From contig JAGTTR010000001.1 in NCBI GenBank assembly GCA_018223385.1, positions 156,130 to 220,129 on the forward strand: 64,000 nucleotides of DNA, read 5' to 3'. The notes beneath the pieces were generated by a model that saw nothing but the letters and a program-made list of their open reading frames with translations, was not told where the DNA came from and searched no databases. The translations under genes and the position numbers were made by a program. Source of the stretch: Oscillospiraceae bacterium Marseille-Q3528. Its GTDB lineage: Bacteria > Bacillota > Clostridia > Lachnospirales > Lachnospiraceae. Below are positions 24,947 through 34,133 of the stretch, piece after piece (positions within the stretch are counted from its first letter, which is position 1; each line of letters opens with the position of its first letter).

Positions 24947-25280
24947 AACCCACACCTCCCTTTCCCAGCACCTGCTCCACGGCGCCGCTGTACTGGCGCC
25001 ACTCTTCCTGCTTCTGTGCCAGAAACCGCCGTCCGCTTTTTGTCAGGCTGTAGTATTTCCGCAGCTTTCCCGCTGCCGCATGCTCATAAGAGGTGAGATA
25101 CCCCTTCTCCTCCAGGCCGTGTAACAGCGGATAGAGTGTCCCCGCTTTTAAGTCAAATACATCGTTGGAACGCAGCCGCAGATTCTCGATCATCTCATAG
25201 CCATACATATCCTTTTCCTCCAGCAGCTTCAGCAGCAGCATGGTCGTGCCGCCGGACAAAAGATTTCTGTCAATCGCCAC
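24933..25280 (-). CDS. PadR-family transcriptional regulator
   Basis: A 115-residue winged-helix regulator. The PadR signature is clear: 'LLSGGTTMLLLKLLEEKDMYGYEM' region at the N-terminus, then 'LKAGTLYPLLHGLEEKGYLTS' in the recognition helix and 'AAGKLRKYYSLTKSGRRFL' in the wing (about 68-86). A short helical C-terminus would form the dimer. The gene ends inside the start region of the HAAS-SEDS gene, so the two are translationally coupled; PadR probably represses this pair from the A/T-rich repeats just upstream. Confidence 0.92.
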   Translation of the reverse strand: MAIDRNLLSGGTTMLLLKLLEEKDMYGYEMIENLRLRSNDVFDLKAGTLYPLLHGLEEKGYLTSYEHAAAGKLRKYYSLTKSGRRFLAQKQEEWRQYSGAVEQVLGKGGVGFAGI

Positions 25281-25334
25281 ACTTTCGTCTCCTTTCTCTT
25301 TTCATATCCCATTCCGATATTCCTGTTTTGTTTT

Positions 25335-25390
25335 TCTATGTATATCGAAATATTTTATATATAGATTATCTATGTATAATGATATATCGA
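25335..25390 (-). promoter_or_regulatory. candidate PadR operator pair
   Basis: Two related A/T-rich motifs lie in the PadR gene's upstream region: TCTATGTATATCGA (25335-25348) and TCTATGTATA-ATGATA-TATCGA (25369-25390). The repeated half-sites suggest a binding region for PadR autoregulation. Inference only. Confidence 0.45.
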
Positions 25391-25502
25391 ATATCTATAC
25401 ATGTCAACACGGAAAATCTTACGTATTTCTTAAACAATGCAAAAAGGAAGCCCCTCGCAGACTTCCCTTTCCTATCATTGATTTTTCTCTCTATTTTTTC
25501 GC

Positions 25503-26912
25503 TTATGGTTCCATCCAGACGGTCTGCAGCAATGCCACTGCCTCCCGGATCTCTTCTTCGGTCAAGTTCGCATATCCCATGAGCACCGTGGCCGATCCGC
25601 TGCCCTTCATGGGCCGGATGTAATATTCCGACAGGCCGTACACCTTGACGCCCACCCGGGCAGCCTGGCGGATGGCAGTCTTCTCCGTCATATTTCCGGT
25701 GAAACGCACCAGCAGATGAACCCCCGCCCGGTCGCCGGACACCTGGCAGATGGAGGACAGCTTTTTCATTTCCTCCATGAGTACATCCCGCTTGCTCTTA
25801 TAAATGGTGCGCATCCGGTTCAGATGCCGCTCATAATAGCCGCCCCGCAGAAATTCCTCCAGGATCCGCTGGTCGATGCGGGATACGGTGGAGGAAATAA
25901 AGCTGCCGTACTGCTCATAGGCTTCCAGCAGCCGCTCCGGCAGCACCATGTAGCTGACCCGGATGGCCGGGGCGATGGATTTGGACAGGGTACCGATATA
26001 GATGACCCGCCCCTTGGTATCATTTCCCTGCAGCGCCGGAATGGGTTTTCCCACATACCGGAATTCACTGTCGTAATCGTCCTCAATGATGTACCGGCTG
26101 TCCCCGCCGTCGGCCCACTCCAGCAGCTCCATCCGCCGCTTCATGGGCATGACCACGCCCAGCGGATACTGATGGGAAGGCATCACATAGGCGATCTGAG
26201 CCCGGCTTTCCTGCAGCTTCTGCACGTCCATGCCGCTTTTATCCATGTTGACCGTCGTCACGCCGAAGCCCATACTCTCAAAAATCCGGTACGCCTGCTT
26301 GTAGGTGGGATTTTCCATGGCCACCAGGTAATCAGTGCCCAGAAACCGGGACAGCAGCATGAGCAGATAGTCGTTTCCCGCACCGATGATGACCTGCTCC
26401 GGGCTGCATTTGACGCCCCGGGACTGATAAAGATATTCACACAGCGCCTCCCGGAAACTTTCGTCTCCCCGGGGATCCCCCAGCTGAAACATCTCTTTTT
26501 TGTCATCAATCAGCGTGTTCCTCGTGATCTTTCTCCACGTATTGAATGGAAAATGGGCCAGATCAATGCCGTTGGGGGAAAAATCATACCGATAGCTCTC
26601 GGCTTCCTTCTTCGGCTCCTTCACTTGCTGCACCTGGCCGGAGGGATTGCTCCGGTACAGGGCGTCGATCTCACATACAAAATAGCCCCGGTACGGCGCG
26701 GACTCTATGTAGCCTTCAGACAAAAGCTGCTCATAGGCCAGATCCACCGTACTGCGGCTAACCTGTAAAAAGGACGCCAGTGCCCGGGTAGAAGGCAGCT
26801 TCTGCCGCGCTTCTATCTTCCCGCACTGGATGTCTCCCTTGATGTAATTGTAAATCTGCTCATAGAGCGGGGTGCGGCTTGTACCGTCCAGCTCCATCGT
26901 CAGTTCGTTCAT
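25503..26912 (-). CDS. MocR-type regulator (GntR wHTH fused to aminotransferase-like domain)
   Basis: A 469-residue protein starting at MNELTMELDG. Residues about 1-80 are a GntR winged helix with 'KLPSTRALASFLQVSRSTV'. Residues about 110-469 are a fold-type-I PLP domain with 'EDDYDSEFRY' (PLP-contacting Asp) and 'YIGTLSKSIAPAIRVSYMVL' (Lys that would bind PLP). MocR proteins sense PLP or amino-compound adducts; PdxR-like members turn on PLP synthesis. No pdxST or transporter gene is adjacent here, so its target is unknown. It follows glnS on the minus strand by about 80 nt. Confidence 0.92.
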   Translation of the reverse strand: MNELTMELDGTSRTPLYEQIYNYIKGDIQCGKIEARQKLPSTRALASFLQVSRSTVDLAYEQLLSEGYIESAPYRGYFVCEIDALYRSNPSGQVQQVKEPKKEAESYRYDFSPNGIDLAHFPFNTWRKITRNTLIDDKKEMFQLGDPRGDESFREALCEYLYQSRGVKCSPEQVIIGAGNDYLLMLLSRFLGTDYLVAMENPTYKQAYRIFESMGFGVTTVNMDKSGMDVQKLQESRAQIAYVMPSHQYPLGVVMPMKRRMELLEWADGGDSRYIIEDDYDSEFRYVGKPIPALQGNDTKGRVIYIGTLSKSIAPAIRVSYMVLPERLLEAYEQYGSFISSTVSRIDQRILEEFLRGGYYERHLNRMRTIYKSKRDVLMEEMKKLSSICQVSGDRAGVHLLVRFTGNMTEKTAIRQAARVGVKVYGLSEYYIRPMKGSGSATVLMGYANLTEEEIREAVALLQTVWMEP

Positions 26913-26994
26913 AAACCATTTCTCTCTGTCTTTGTTTCGGTCTTTACTGATTTCCGACAACGCAGCCGGACATCGCATCGAAACCGATTCTTTT

Positions 26995-28668
26995 CTATTC
27001 TGCTTTCGGCAGCTTGAAGGAGCTCTTCAACGATACGATCCGGTTGAACACCGGCGCCTCGGGGGTGGAATCCTTGGCATCCACACAGAAGAAGCCCTGG
27101 CGCACAAACTGGAAGCTATCGTAAGCTTTGGCATCTTTGATGGCAGGCTCGATGTAGCAGTCTTTCAGCACCGTAAGGGAATTGGGGTTCAGGTTCAGAC
27201 TGCCGTCCTCGTTGTATACACCTTTTTCCTCGTCGATGATGTTCTCGTACAGACGCACCTCTGCCTTCACTGCGTAAGGCGCCGGAACCCAGTGGATCGT
27301 TCCCTTGACCTTTCTGCCGGTGAAGCCGGAACCGCTCTTGGTCTCCGGATCATAAGTGCAGTGTACCACGGTCACCTTGCCGTTCTCATCCTTCTCGAAG
27401 CCGGTACAGGTGACAAAATATGCCTGCATGAGGCGCACCTCATTGCCCGGGAACAGACGGAAATATTTCTTCGGCGGCTCTTCCATGAAGTCCTCCCGGT
27501 CAATGTACAGCTCCCGGCAGAACGGCACGGTTCTGGTACCCAGCTCTTCGTTTTCCAGGTTGTTGATGACGGTCAACTCCTCCACCTGTCCCTCCGGATA
27601 GTTGTCGATGACCAGCTTGATGGGATCCAGCACAGCCATCATACGGGAGCGGGAAAGCTTCAGATCCTCGCGAATGCAGTACTCCAGCATCGCATAGTCC
27701 ACAGAGCTCTGGCTCTTGCTGATGCCGCACAACTCCACAAACTTCTTGATGGATTCCGGGGTAAACCCACGGCGGCGCAGGGCAGCGATGGACACCAGAC
27801 GGGGATCATCCCAGCCGTCCACGATGCCTTCCTCCACCAGCTTCTTGATGTATCGTTTTCCTGTCACCACGTTGGTCAGGTATAATTTTGCAAACTCGAT
27901 CTGCTTCGGGGGATGAGGGAACTCACACTCTCTCACCACCCAGTCGTACAGCGGCCGGTGATCCTCGAACTCCAGCGTACAGATGGAATGGGTGATACCC
28001 TCAATGGCATCCTCAATGGGATGTGCAAAATCGTACATCGGGTAGATGCACCATTTGTCCCCGGTGTTGTGATGGGTCATATGTGCCACACGGTAAATGA
28101 CCGGATCTCTCATGTTGATGTTGGGGGAAGCCATGTCGATTTTCGCCCGCAGCACCTTTGTGCCATCAGCGTACTTGCCGTTCTTCATATTTTCAAACAG
28201 CTCCAGGTTCTCCTCCACGGAGCGGTCCCGGTACGGGCTGTTCTTACCGGGCTCCTTCAAGGTGCCTCGGTATTCCCGGATCTCCTCGGCGGACAGGTCG
28301 CAGACGAAAGCCTTTCCCTTTTTGATGAGCTTTACCGCATACTCATACATCTGGTCAAAATAATCGGATGCGAAAAACAGACGATCCTCCCAGTCTGCCC
28401 CCAGCCACTGGATGTCCTTCTTGATGGAATCCACGAACTCCACCTTCTCCTTGGTGGGATTGGTATCGTCAAAACGCATGTTGAACTTGCCATGGTACTC
28501 CTCGGCCAGGCCATAATTCAGAAGAATGGACTTGGCATGTCCGATATGAAGATAGCCGTTGGGCTCCGGCGGAAAACGGGTATGCACGGTGTCATACACG
28601 CCCTCTGCCAGATCCTTGTCAATGATCTGCTCTATAAAATTTCTGGAAACTGTTTCTTTTTCCATCAT
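26995..28668 (-). CDS. glnS: glutaminyl-tRNA synthetase
   Basis: A class I synthetase of 557 residues (558 codons) charging tRNA-Gln. The start region contains two ATGs after GAGGAGG (28668 and 28665); the further-upstream ATG at 28680 overlaps the ribosome site. The HIGH motif is '[13 protein letters not shown]', and Gln/Glu-type residues 'RFDDTNP' follow. The KMSKS-like loop is near '[12 protein letters not shown]'. Two C-terminal anticodon-binding beta-barrels are present. The GlnRS-like form, rather than GltX, is supported by '[20 protein letters not shown]'. No T-box is visible upstream. Confidence 0.95.
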   Translation of the reverse strand: MMEKETVSRNFIEQIIDKDLAEGVYDTVHTRFPPEPNGYLHIGHAKSILLNYGLAEEYHGKFNMRFDDTNPTKEKVEFVDSIKKDIQWLGADWEDRLFFASDYFDQMYEYAVKLIKKGKAFVCDLSAEEIREYRGTLKEPGKNSPYRDRSVEENLELFENMKNGKYADGTKVLRAKIDMASPNINMRDPVIYRVAHMTHHNTGDKWCIYPMYDFAHPIEDAIEGITHSICTLEFEDHRPLYDWVVRECEFPHPPKQIEFAKLYLTNVVTGKRYIKKLVEEGIVDGWDDPRLVSIAALRRRGFTPESIKKFVELCGISKSQSSVDYAMLEYCIREDLKLSRSRMMAVLDPIKLVIDNYPEGQVEELTVINNLENEELGTRTVPFCRELYIDREDFMEEPPKKYFRLFPGNEVRLMQAYFVTCTGFEKDENGKVTVVHCTYDPETKSGSGFTGRKVKGTIHWVPAPYAVKAEVRLYENIIDEEKGVYNEDGSLNLNPNSLTVLKDCYIEPAIKDAKAYDSFQFVRQGFFCVDAKDSTPEAPVFNRIVSLKSSFKLPKAE

Positions 28669-28813
28669 GTTCCTCCTCATTTTTCACTCTGCGATATCAT
28701 TACTGTTTTCTGTCATTTCATCTATTCTTTTGCTGAAAAAACAATTCTGCCTTATATCCATACCAAGCTGCCGGATGTCAGACAGCACCTGTGGTCATTC
28801 CTGCTTCTGATCC

Positions 28814-29119
28814 CTATTTTTTCTTGCCCAGCACCTTCACCTGCACAAGGTCTACGATACATCCGCCCAGACCACCGATGATGGCACCGATGAGTGATCC
28901 GATAATAGCTCTGGAATATACGGTTCCGACAAAAGCACCGACAGCTGCACCGAAGATCACACCGGACAGCATGGGAGAAATCTTCCGCTTCGTGGAAGTC
29001 TCATCCACCACTTCCTCTTTTCTTCTGATACGCTTCTGCCGCGGCTGGCTTCTCTGCATTGTCTTTACATAATTGCTTCTGCCTCTGGAACTTCTCGCAG
29101 ACTTCTTACTATTGCCCAT
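28814..29119 (-). CDS. small membrane protein with glycine-zipper helices
   Basis: A 101-residue protein. The ATG of MGNSKKSARS is 8 nt after GGAGG. Residues 1-50 are highly basic and Ser/Arg-rich; residues 55-90 contain two hydrophobic stretches with a Gly-xxx-Gly zipper (SGVIFGAAVGAFVG, then GSLIGAIIGGLGG); the end is basic (VLGKKK). It probably inserts in the membrane with a charged cytoplasmic part. No function is recognised. The next gene upstream is pfkA, separated by a terminator, so this one is transcribed alone. Confidence 0.7.
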   Translation of the reverse strand: MGNSKKSARSSRGRSNYVKTMQRSQPRQKRIRRKEEVVDETSTKRKISPMLSGVIFGAAVGAFVGTVYSRAIIGSLIGAIIGGLGGCIVDLVQVKVLGKKK

Positions 29120-29163
29120 TTTTTCATCCTCCAATGTATAACGATAATTACTATTATAGGAAA

Positions 29164-29193
29164 AAAAGAAAAGGAACGCAATCCTTTTCTTTT
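29164..29193 (-). terminator. pfkA terminator
   Basis: A perfect 12-bp stem, AAAAGAAAAGGA with TCCTTTTCTTTT, and a T-run on the minus strand downstream of pfkA. Confidence 0.8.
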
Positions 29194-29236
29194 CCGACCT
29201 CTTATTTTCTGTATGCCGTCATCCTGTTATCGTCTT

Positions 29237-30205
29237 TTACGTGATCTCTTCCATCACATGATAAAGATCCATATCCAGCCCCTTCTTCATCTGCAGGGCT
29301 TCCTGGATATCGAAATCCACGATCTTTCCTCCCTGCATGGCCACTACCCGGTTGCCGATGCCATCTTTTAACAGATGTACCGCATAGTTGCCCATCTGAC
29401 TGGCCATCACGCGATCCCGCAGGGACGGGCTGCCGCCCCGCTGCACATGGCCGAGAATGGAGGAACGGGTGTCAATGCCCGTGAGATTCTGGATATCTCT
29501 GGCCATCTTTTCCGTCTCTCCCACGCCCTCGGATACCACAATGATGAAATGGTGCTTGCCGCACTCCATGGCATGGAAGATCCGCGCACAGATCTCGTTG
29601 ATGTCCATGGGGGTCTCCTCCGTCACAATGGCAACTGCGCCGCAGGCAATGCCGGTATTCAGCGCCATATGTCCGGCATGGCGTCCCATGACCTCCACGA
29701 CCGTGCAGCGATGATGGGACTGGGACGTATCGTTGAGCCGGTCCACCAGATCCACCACCGTATTCATGGCCGTATCGTAGCCAATGGTGGATTCCGTGCA
29801 GGCGATATCATTGTCGATGGTGCCCGGAATGCCGATGCAGGGCAGGCCCAGCTCCGACAGATACCTGGCGCCGTTATAGGAGCCGTCTCCGCCGATGACG
29901 ATCAGACCGTCCATGCCGGCTTCCACTGCATTTTTGTACGCCTGTTCCCGGTATTTTGCCTCGTAAAATTCCTTACATCTGGCGGTAAACAGGATCGTTC
30001 CGCCTTTTTTCAGGATATTGGACACGGACGTAAATTCCATGATCCGGAAATTTTTCTCCAGAAGGCCGTTATATCCCCGGACAACGCCCATGGGAATGAT
30101 ATCATTGTGAAGGGCTGTCCGCACCACGCTGCGGATCGCCACATTCATCCCCGGCGCGTCGCCGCCGCTGGTCAGTACACCGATACATTTTTTTCCATCA
30201 ATCAT
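29237..30205 (-). CDS. pfkA: 6-phosphofructokinase (ATP-dependent type)
   Basis: A 322-residue glycolytic enzyme that phosphorylates fructose 6-phosphate. The start (MIDGKKCIGVLTSGGDAPGMN) follows GAGG; upstream in-frame codons overlap the HAD gene. ATP-type motifs are present: 'SGGDAPGMN' at 12-20, 'GGDGSYNGA' near 103-111 (Gly at the position that marks ATP use rather than pyrophosphate) and 'GIPGTIDNDI' with the catalytic Asp. Arg-rich 'MGRHAGHMAL' follows. It lies directly after the HAD phosphatase gene, with about 30 nt between them. Confidence 0.96.
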   Translation of the reverse strand: MIDGKKCIGVLTSGGDAPGMNVAIRSVVRTALHNDIIPMGVVRGYNGLLEKNFRIMEFTSVSNILKKGGTILFTARCKEFYEAKYREQAYKNAVEAGMDGLIVIGGDGSYNGARYLSELGLPCIGIPGTIDNDIACTESTIGYDTAMNTVVDLVDRLNDTSQSHHRCTVVEVMGRHAGHMALNTGIACGAVAIVTEETPMDINEICARIFHAMECGKHHFIIVVSEGVGETEKMARDIQNLTGIDTRSSILGHVQRGGSPSLRDRVMASQMGNYAVHLLKDGIGNRVVAMQGGKIVDFDIQEALQMKKGLDMDLYHVMEEIT

Positions 30206-30233
30206 ACGTAGCACCTCATTTTGGTTTATTTTC

Positions 30234-31046
30234 TTATATTTCCTGTAAAAACCGTTCCACGACAACGGCCACGCCGTCTGCATCGTTGGTCCCGGTAATC
30301 TCATCCGCCACATCTTTTACCGCATCCTGGGCATTCCCCATGGCCACGCCCAGACCGGCATAGGCGATCATGGAGCAATCATTGAACCCGTCGCCGAAGG
30401 CTGCGGTATCATCCGCCCGTTTTCCCAGATAGGTGTTCAGCCGGTCCAGGGACTGGGCCTTGTCGATGCCCTTGGGCACCACCTCCAGGAAATAGGGCTC
30501 CGACCGGAAAATACAGCACTCCGCGCCCAGCAGCTCCTTCAGCCGCTGCTCCACCGTCACCATGTGATCCCCGTCGCCCACGATCAGGCATTTCGTCACC
30601 GGGAAATCCACATAGGTGCCAAAATCTTCCACCTGTTTCACCGACATCCGATTCACAAATGCTTCCTTCTGCACATAAACGTCCGCCGGGGTCTCGGTGA
30701 TGATCTGCTCTCCCTCGTAGGTCAATATGGCAACGCCCTGCTCCTTTGCAAACCGGGCCAGAATGGCCGGCAGCTTTTCCCGCAGTTTTTTCTGATAAAT
30801 GATGTTCTGCGTTTTGCAGTCGATCATATTGCCGCCGTTGAAGGACAGGATATACCCGCCGTACACGTCCAGCTGTAATTCCTTTGCAATGGGCCATACC
30901 CCGTAGGTTGGCCGCCCGGAGGCCAGCACCACCGTGCCGCCCGCTTCCATATAACGGAACAGCGCCTGTCTTGTCCGATCTGTCACCCGTTTTTCCGAAT
31001 TGGTCAGTGTCCCGTCCAGATCCAGCACCACTGTCGAATATTTCAT
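30234..31046 (-). CDS. HAD-superfamily Cof-type sugar or flavin phosphatase
   Basis: A 270-residue enzyme. HAD motif I is 'VVLDLDGTLTNSEK' (two catalytic Asp), motif II is 'LASGRPTYGV', and motif IV is 'AFGDGFNDCSMIAYAG'. The C2B cap of about 100 residues between motifs II and III marks the Cof/YidA subfamily, which removes phosphate from sugars or small cofactors. AGGA stands 8 nt ahead of this ATG; an ATG at 31055 overlaps the symporter stop as ATGA. Being coupled to a carboxylate symporter and followed by pfkA, its exact substrate is open. Confidence 0.9.
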   Translation of the reverse strand: MKYSTVVLDLDGTLTNSEKRVTDRTRQALFRYMEAGGTVVLASGRPTYGVWPIAKELQLDVYGGYILSFNGGNMIDCKTQNIIYQKKLREKLPAILARFAKEQGVAILTYEGEQIITETPADVYVQKEAFVNRMSVKQVEDFGTYVDFPVTKCLIVGDGDHMVTVEQRLKELLGAECCIFRSEPYFLEVVPKGIDKAQSLDRLNTYLGKRADDTAAFGDGFNDCSMIAYAGLGVAMGNAQDAVKDVADEITGTNDADGVAVVVERFLQEI

Positions 31047-31051
31047 TGTTC

Positions 31052-32263
31052 TCATCCTGCCTGTTGTTCTTTTTTGTCTCTGCGTCTCGTGATGGCATCC
31101 ACCAGCACCGCGATGGCGCCGTCACCGGTCACGTTGCAGGCCGTTCCGAAGCTGTCCTGGGCCAGGTACAGGGCGATCATAAGAGAACACAGGCTCTCGT
31201 CAAAGCCCAGCATCGTGCTTAAAAGTCCCAGCGCCGCCATCACCGCACCGCCCGGCACGCCCGGTGCTGCTACCATCGTCACACCCAGCATGAGGATAAA
31301 TGGCAGATAAGTTCCGAGGAATCCGTGTTCCAGGCCGAAAATCATGCACACCGCCAGGGAACAGCTGGTCAACGTGATGGTGGAACCCGCCAGATGAATG
31401 GTAGCACACAGCGGGATCACGAAATCCGCGATTTTATTCTGTACGTTGTTTTTCTTCGTACAATCCAGCGTCACCGGAATGGTAGCTGCGGAAGACTGGG
31501 TACCGATGGCCGTCGCATAGGCAGGCAGCATATTTTTGATCAGAGAAAAGGGATTCTTCCCCGCATAGGTGCCCGCCAGAAGATACTGCACAAGGATCAT
31601 GCAGAGCTGCAGCACGATGACCACAGCAAATACCTTGATAAATACGCCCAGCACCGAGAAAACAGTTCCGGCAAAGGCCATATCCGCAAACACACCGCAC
31701 ACGTAAATGGGCAGCAGCGGAATGATGATCCCGGAAATCACACCGGAGACGATCTTCTGAAACTCATCGAACACCTTTTTCAGGCCATCGGCTTTGCACA
31801 CCGCAATGCCTAAGCCCATGACAAAGGAAAACACCAGCGCAGACATGACTTCCATGATGGCCGGCATCTCCACCTTCACATAAGGCGCTGCGGAAATGCT
31901 CTCCGCCGTCAGCATGTCGAAGGTATCTTTGCTCAGATTCAGCAGGCTGGGAAACAGCGCCGTATCCACGCCGTAGGCCACCGTTCCTGCGATGATAGTG
32001 GAGCAATAGGCGATGCCTGCCGTCAGTGCCAGCAGCTTTCCCGCGCCGATGCCCAAATCCGCGATGCCCGGCACGATAAAGCCGATGATGATCAGCGGGA
32101 TCATAAAACTCAGAAAATTACCAAAAATATTGTTAAAGGTTGCCAGCAGGCGCACAATGCCCTCCGGCAGGAAGGATCCAATCAGGATACCTGCGGCAAT
32201 GGCGATGACCAGCCGCGGCAGCAGTCCCAGTTTCTTCTCTTTCACAGTGTCTCTCCTCTTCAT
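31052..32263 (-). CDS. dicarboxylate/amino acid:cation symporter (DAACS family)
   Basis: A 403-residue membrane protein. Eight TM segments and two re-entrant hairpins are expected; seen are HP1 'TAIGTQSSAATIPVTL' and HP2 'MVAAPGVPGGAVMAALGLL', plus 'CATIHLAGSTITLTSCSL' in TM7. The SSAAT serine motif and the 'ALYLAQDSFGTACNVTGDG' end (TM8, with the substrate-binding Asp and Asn) place it in the glutamate/aspartate/serine transporter family. It imports a C4-dicarboxylate or amino acid with Na+ or H+. GTG at 32245, 7 nt after GAGGAG, is an alternative start. It is 90 nt after the phosphatase gene. Confidence 0.9.
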   Translation of the reverse strand: MKRRDTVKEKKLGLLPRLVIAIAAGILIGSFLPEGIVRLLATFNNIFGNFLSFMIPLIIIGFIVPGIADLGIGAGKLLALTAGIAYCSTIIAGTVAYGVDTALFPSLLNLSKDTFDMLTAESISAAPYVKVEMPAIMEVMSALVFSFVMGLGIAVCKADGLKKVFDEFQKIVSGVISGIIIPLLPIYVCGVFADMAFAGTVFSVLGVFIKVFAVVIVLQLCMILVQYLLAGTYAGKNPFSLIKNMLPAYATAIGTQSSAATIPVTLDCTKKNNVQNKIADFVIPLCATIHLAGSTITLTSCSLAVCMIFGLEHGFLGTYLPFILMLGVTMVAAPGVPGGAVMAALGLLSTMLGFDESLCSLMIALYLAQDSFGTACNVTGDGAIAVLVDAITRRRDKKEQQAG

Positions 32264-32350
32264 TCCTCTTTTTTCCTATACCGTATTTTTGCAGAACCCG
32301 ATACCTTTGCATACCGTGCAGAATTCCTGCAATTTCTACCTTGCTGTATT

Positions 32351-32968
32351 TTAGTAGTAAAGTTTCCCCTCTTCCAAGAGCGTCAGCTTTCCGTCCTTCG
32401 CTTCCACGACAGCCACTTCACAGTTCTCCATGTGCCGCTCTCCCCAGAAACGGCTCACATCCCCGCCAAAGCAAAGCTGATTGAGCATGCCATGAATCGC
32501 GCCGCCGTGGGATACCACCAGCACACATTTGTCCGCATATTCCTGCCGGTGTGCCAGATCATTCAGGAAATCCTGCGTCCGGGCGCACACCTCATAGAAC
32601 GTCTCGCCGCCCTCCGGCGCTTCATACTGATCCGGATGGTTCAGAAACACATCACAGTACACCGGATCCTTCACCAGATACTTCGGGTTCACGACGCTCA
32701 ACCCTTCATAGACGCCAAAACACATCTCGATGATCCGTGCATCCTCATACACCGGAATGTGCCGGTCCCGAATGAGAAACGCTGCTGTCTGTCTTGTCCG
32801 GGTCAGAGGACTGACAAAGGCCGCTGCAAAGGGCACGTCTTTCAGCGCCTCCCCGGTGATCTTCGCTTCCTCGATCCCCGTTTCATTCAGCGGGATGTCC
32901 GATCTGCCCTGCAGGCGTCTCGGGCCGTTCCAGTCTGTCTCCCCGTGGCGGACAATATATATCTTCAT
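32351..32968 (-). CDS. histidine phosphatase family protein (phosphoglycerate-mutase-like)
   Basis: A 205-residue protein with the family motif 'YIVRHGETDWNG' at the N-terminus (catalytic His at 8), 'VSPLTRTRQTAAFL' (Arg near 58) and the second His in 'VLVVSHGGAIHG' (about 150). The length suits a broad-specificity or alpha-ribazole/phosphoglycerate-type phosphatase, so the substrate is unclear. AGGAG lies ahead of the ATG. Between KDG kinase and the DAACS symporter on the same strand, it could be part of a sugar-acid utilisation run. Confidence 0.88.
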   Translation of the reverse strand: MKIYIVRHGETDWNGPRRLQGRSDIPLNETGIEEAKITGEALKDVPFAAAFVSPLTRTRQTAAFLIRDRHIPVYEDARIIEMCFGVYEGLSVVNPKYLVKDPVYCDVFLNHPDQYEAPEGGETFYEVCARTQDFLNDLAHRQEYADKCVLVVSHGGAIHGMLNQLCFGGDVSRFWGERHMENCEVAVVEAKDGKLTLLEEGKLYY

Positions 32969-33051
32969 GTTTGCTTTCTCCTGTTATTTTTTCTGTATAC
33001 TCTTTCTTATTATATCCATCATTTCGGTATTGCGCAAGATTTCGATGCCAT

Positions 33052-34074
33052 TTACCGCTGAATCTGCGCCCCAACACCCTTCATGAGCTGTTCTACCTCT
33101 GCCGCGCTCACCCGGTTGAAATCTCCGGGAATGCCAAGCTTCAGGCAGGAAGCTGCTGTGGCAAATTCCAGTGCTGCATCCAGATCCTTCTCATAATGGG
33201 ACAGACCATACACCAGACCGCCGAAGAAGCTGTCGCCGCCGCCGACCCGATCCACGATATCCAGGATCTCATACCGTCTGGACACATGCATGGTTTTTCC
33301 GTCGTACAGGCAGGCAGACCAGCCGTTTCGCTCCGCGCTCATGGACTCCCGCATGGTGTTCACCACCAGCTTCAGGTTGGGATATGCCGCCATCAGCGCT
33401 GCATCCAGCTTCTCAAACCGCTGCACCTTCGTGTCTGTCTCTGACAGCTCCACCGGAATGCCCAGTCTTGTGCGGACATCGTCCTCACCGATGCTCAGCA
33501 CATCCACACAGGTCAGCAGCTGGGACATGGTTTTCTTCACATCAGCGCCCTCATATTTCCACAGGCTGTTCCGGTAGTTGAAATCACAGGACACCGTCAG
33601 CCCCATCTCCTTCGCCGTGTGTACCGCCGCCAGGCTCAGCTCCATGGCAGTCCGGCTGATGGCCGGGGTGATGCCGGAAATGTGGAACCAGTCTCTGCCC
33701 GCCAGCACAGTCTTCCAGTCTACGGATGCCGGATCTGCCAGGGAAATGGCAGAATATGCCCGGTCATACACGACACGGCTGGGGATCTGGTTGGAACCGG
33801 CCTCCAGGAAATACAGGCCCATCCGTCCCTCACCCCGCTGAATTTTCCGGGTATCCACCCCAAATTTCCGCAGCTCCCGCACGCAGGCATCCGCGATGGT
33901 GTTGTCCGGCAGAATCGTAAAATATTCCACATCCACGCCATAGTTTGCCAGTGATACGGCCACGTTGGCCTCGCCGCCGCCAAAGGTAGCCTCCAGGCTG
34001 CCACTCTGGAACAGTCTTTCGTGCCAGGGTGCCCGCAGCCGCAGCATAATTTCTCCAAATGTCAGTACTTTCAT
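33052..34074 (-). CDS. kdgK: PfkB-family sugar kinase, 2-keto-3-deoxygluconate kinase type
   Basis: A 340-residue kinase. PfkB signatures: 'FGGGEANVAVSLAN' (about 31-44) and 'DRVGGGDSFFGGLVYGL' (about 277-293) with catalytic Asp. The insert 'GRMGLYFLEAGSNQIPSRVVY' region matches KDG kinases, which make KDPG for aldolase cleavage in pectin or glucuronate breakdown. No uxu or KDPG aldolase gene is adjacent, so the sugar is not certain. GGGGAG precedes the start. Confidence 0.82.
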   Translation of the reverse strand: MKVLTFGEIMLRLRAPWHERLFQSGSLEATFGGGEANVAVSLANYGVDVEYFTILPDNTIADACVRELRKFGVDTRKIQRGEGRMGLYFLEAGSNQIPSRVVYDRAYSAISLADPASVDWKTVLAGRDWFHISGITPAISRTAMELSLAAVHTAKEMGLTVSCDFNYRNSLWKYEGADVKKTMSQLLTCVDVLSIGEDDVRTRLGIPVELSETDTKVQRFEKLDAALMAAYPNLKLVVNTMRESMSAERNGWSACLYDGKTMHVSRRYEILDIVDRVGGGDSFFGGLVYGLSHYEKDLDAALEFATAASCLKLGIPGDFNRVSAAEVEQLMKGVGAQIQR

Positions 34075-34133
34075 CGTTTTCTCCCCTTATCTTCCTTCTT
34101 TATATATTTATCAATGATTTATTATGAAATTGC

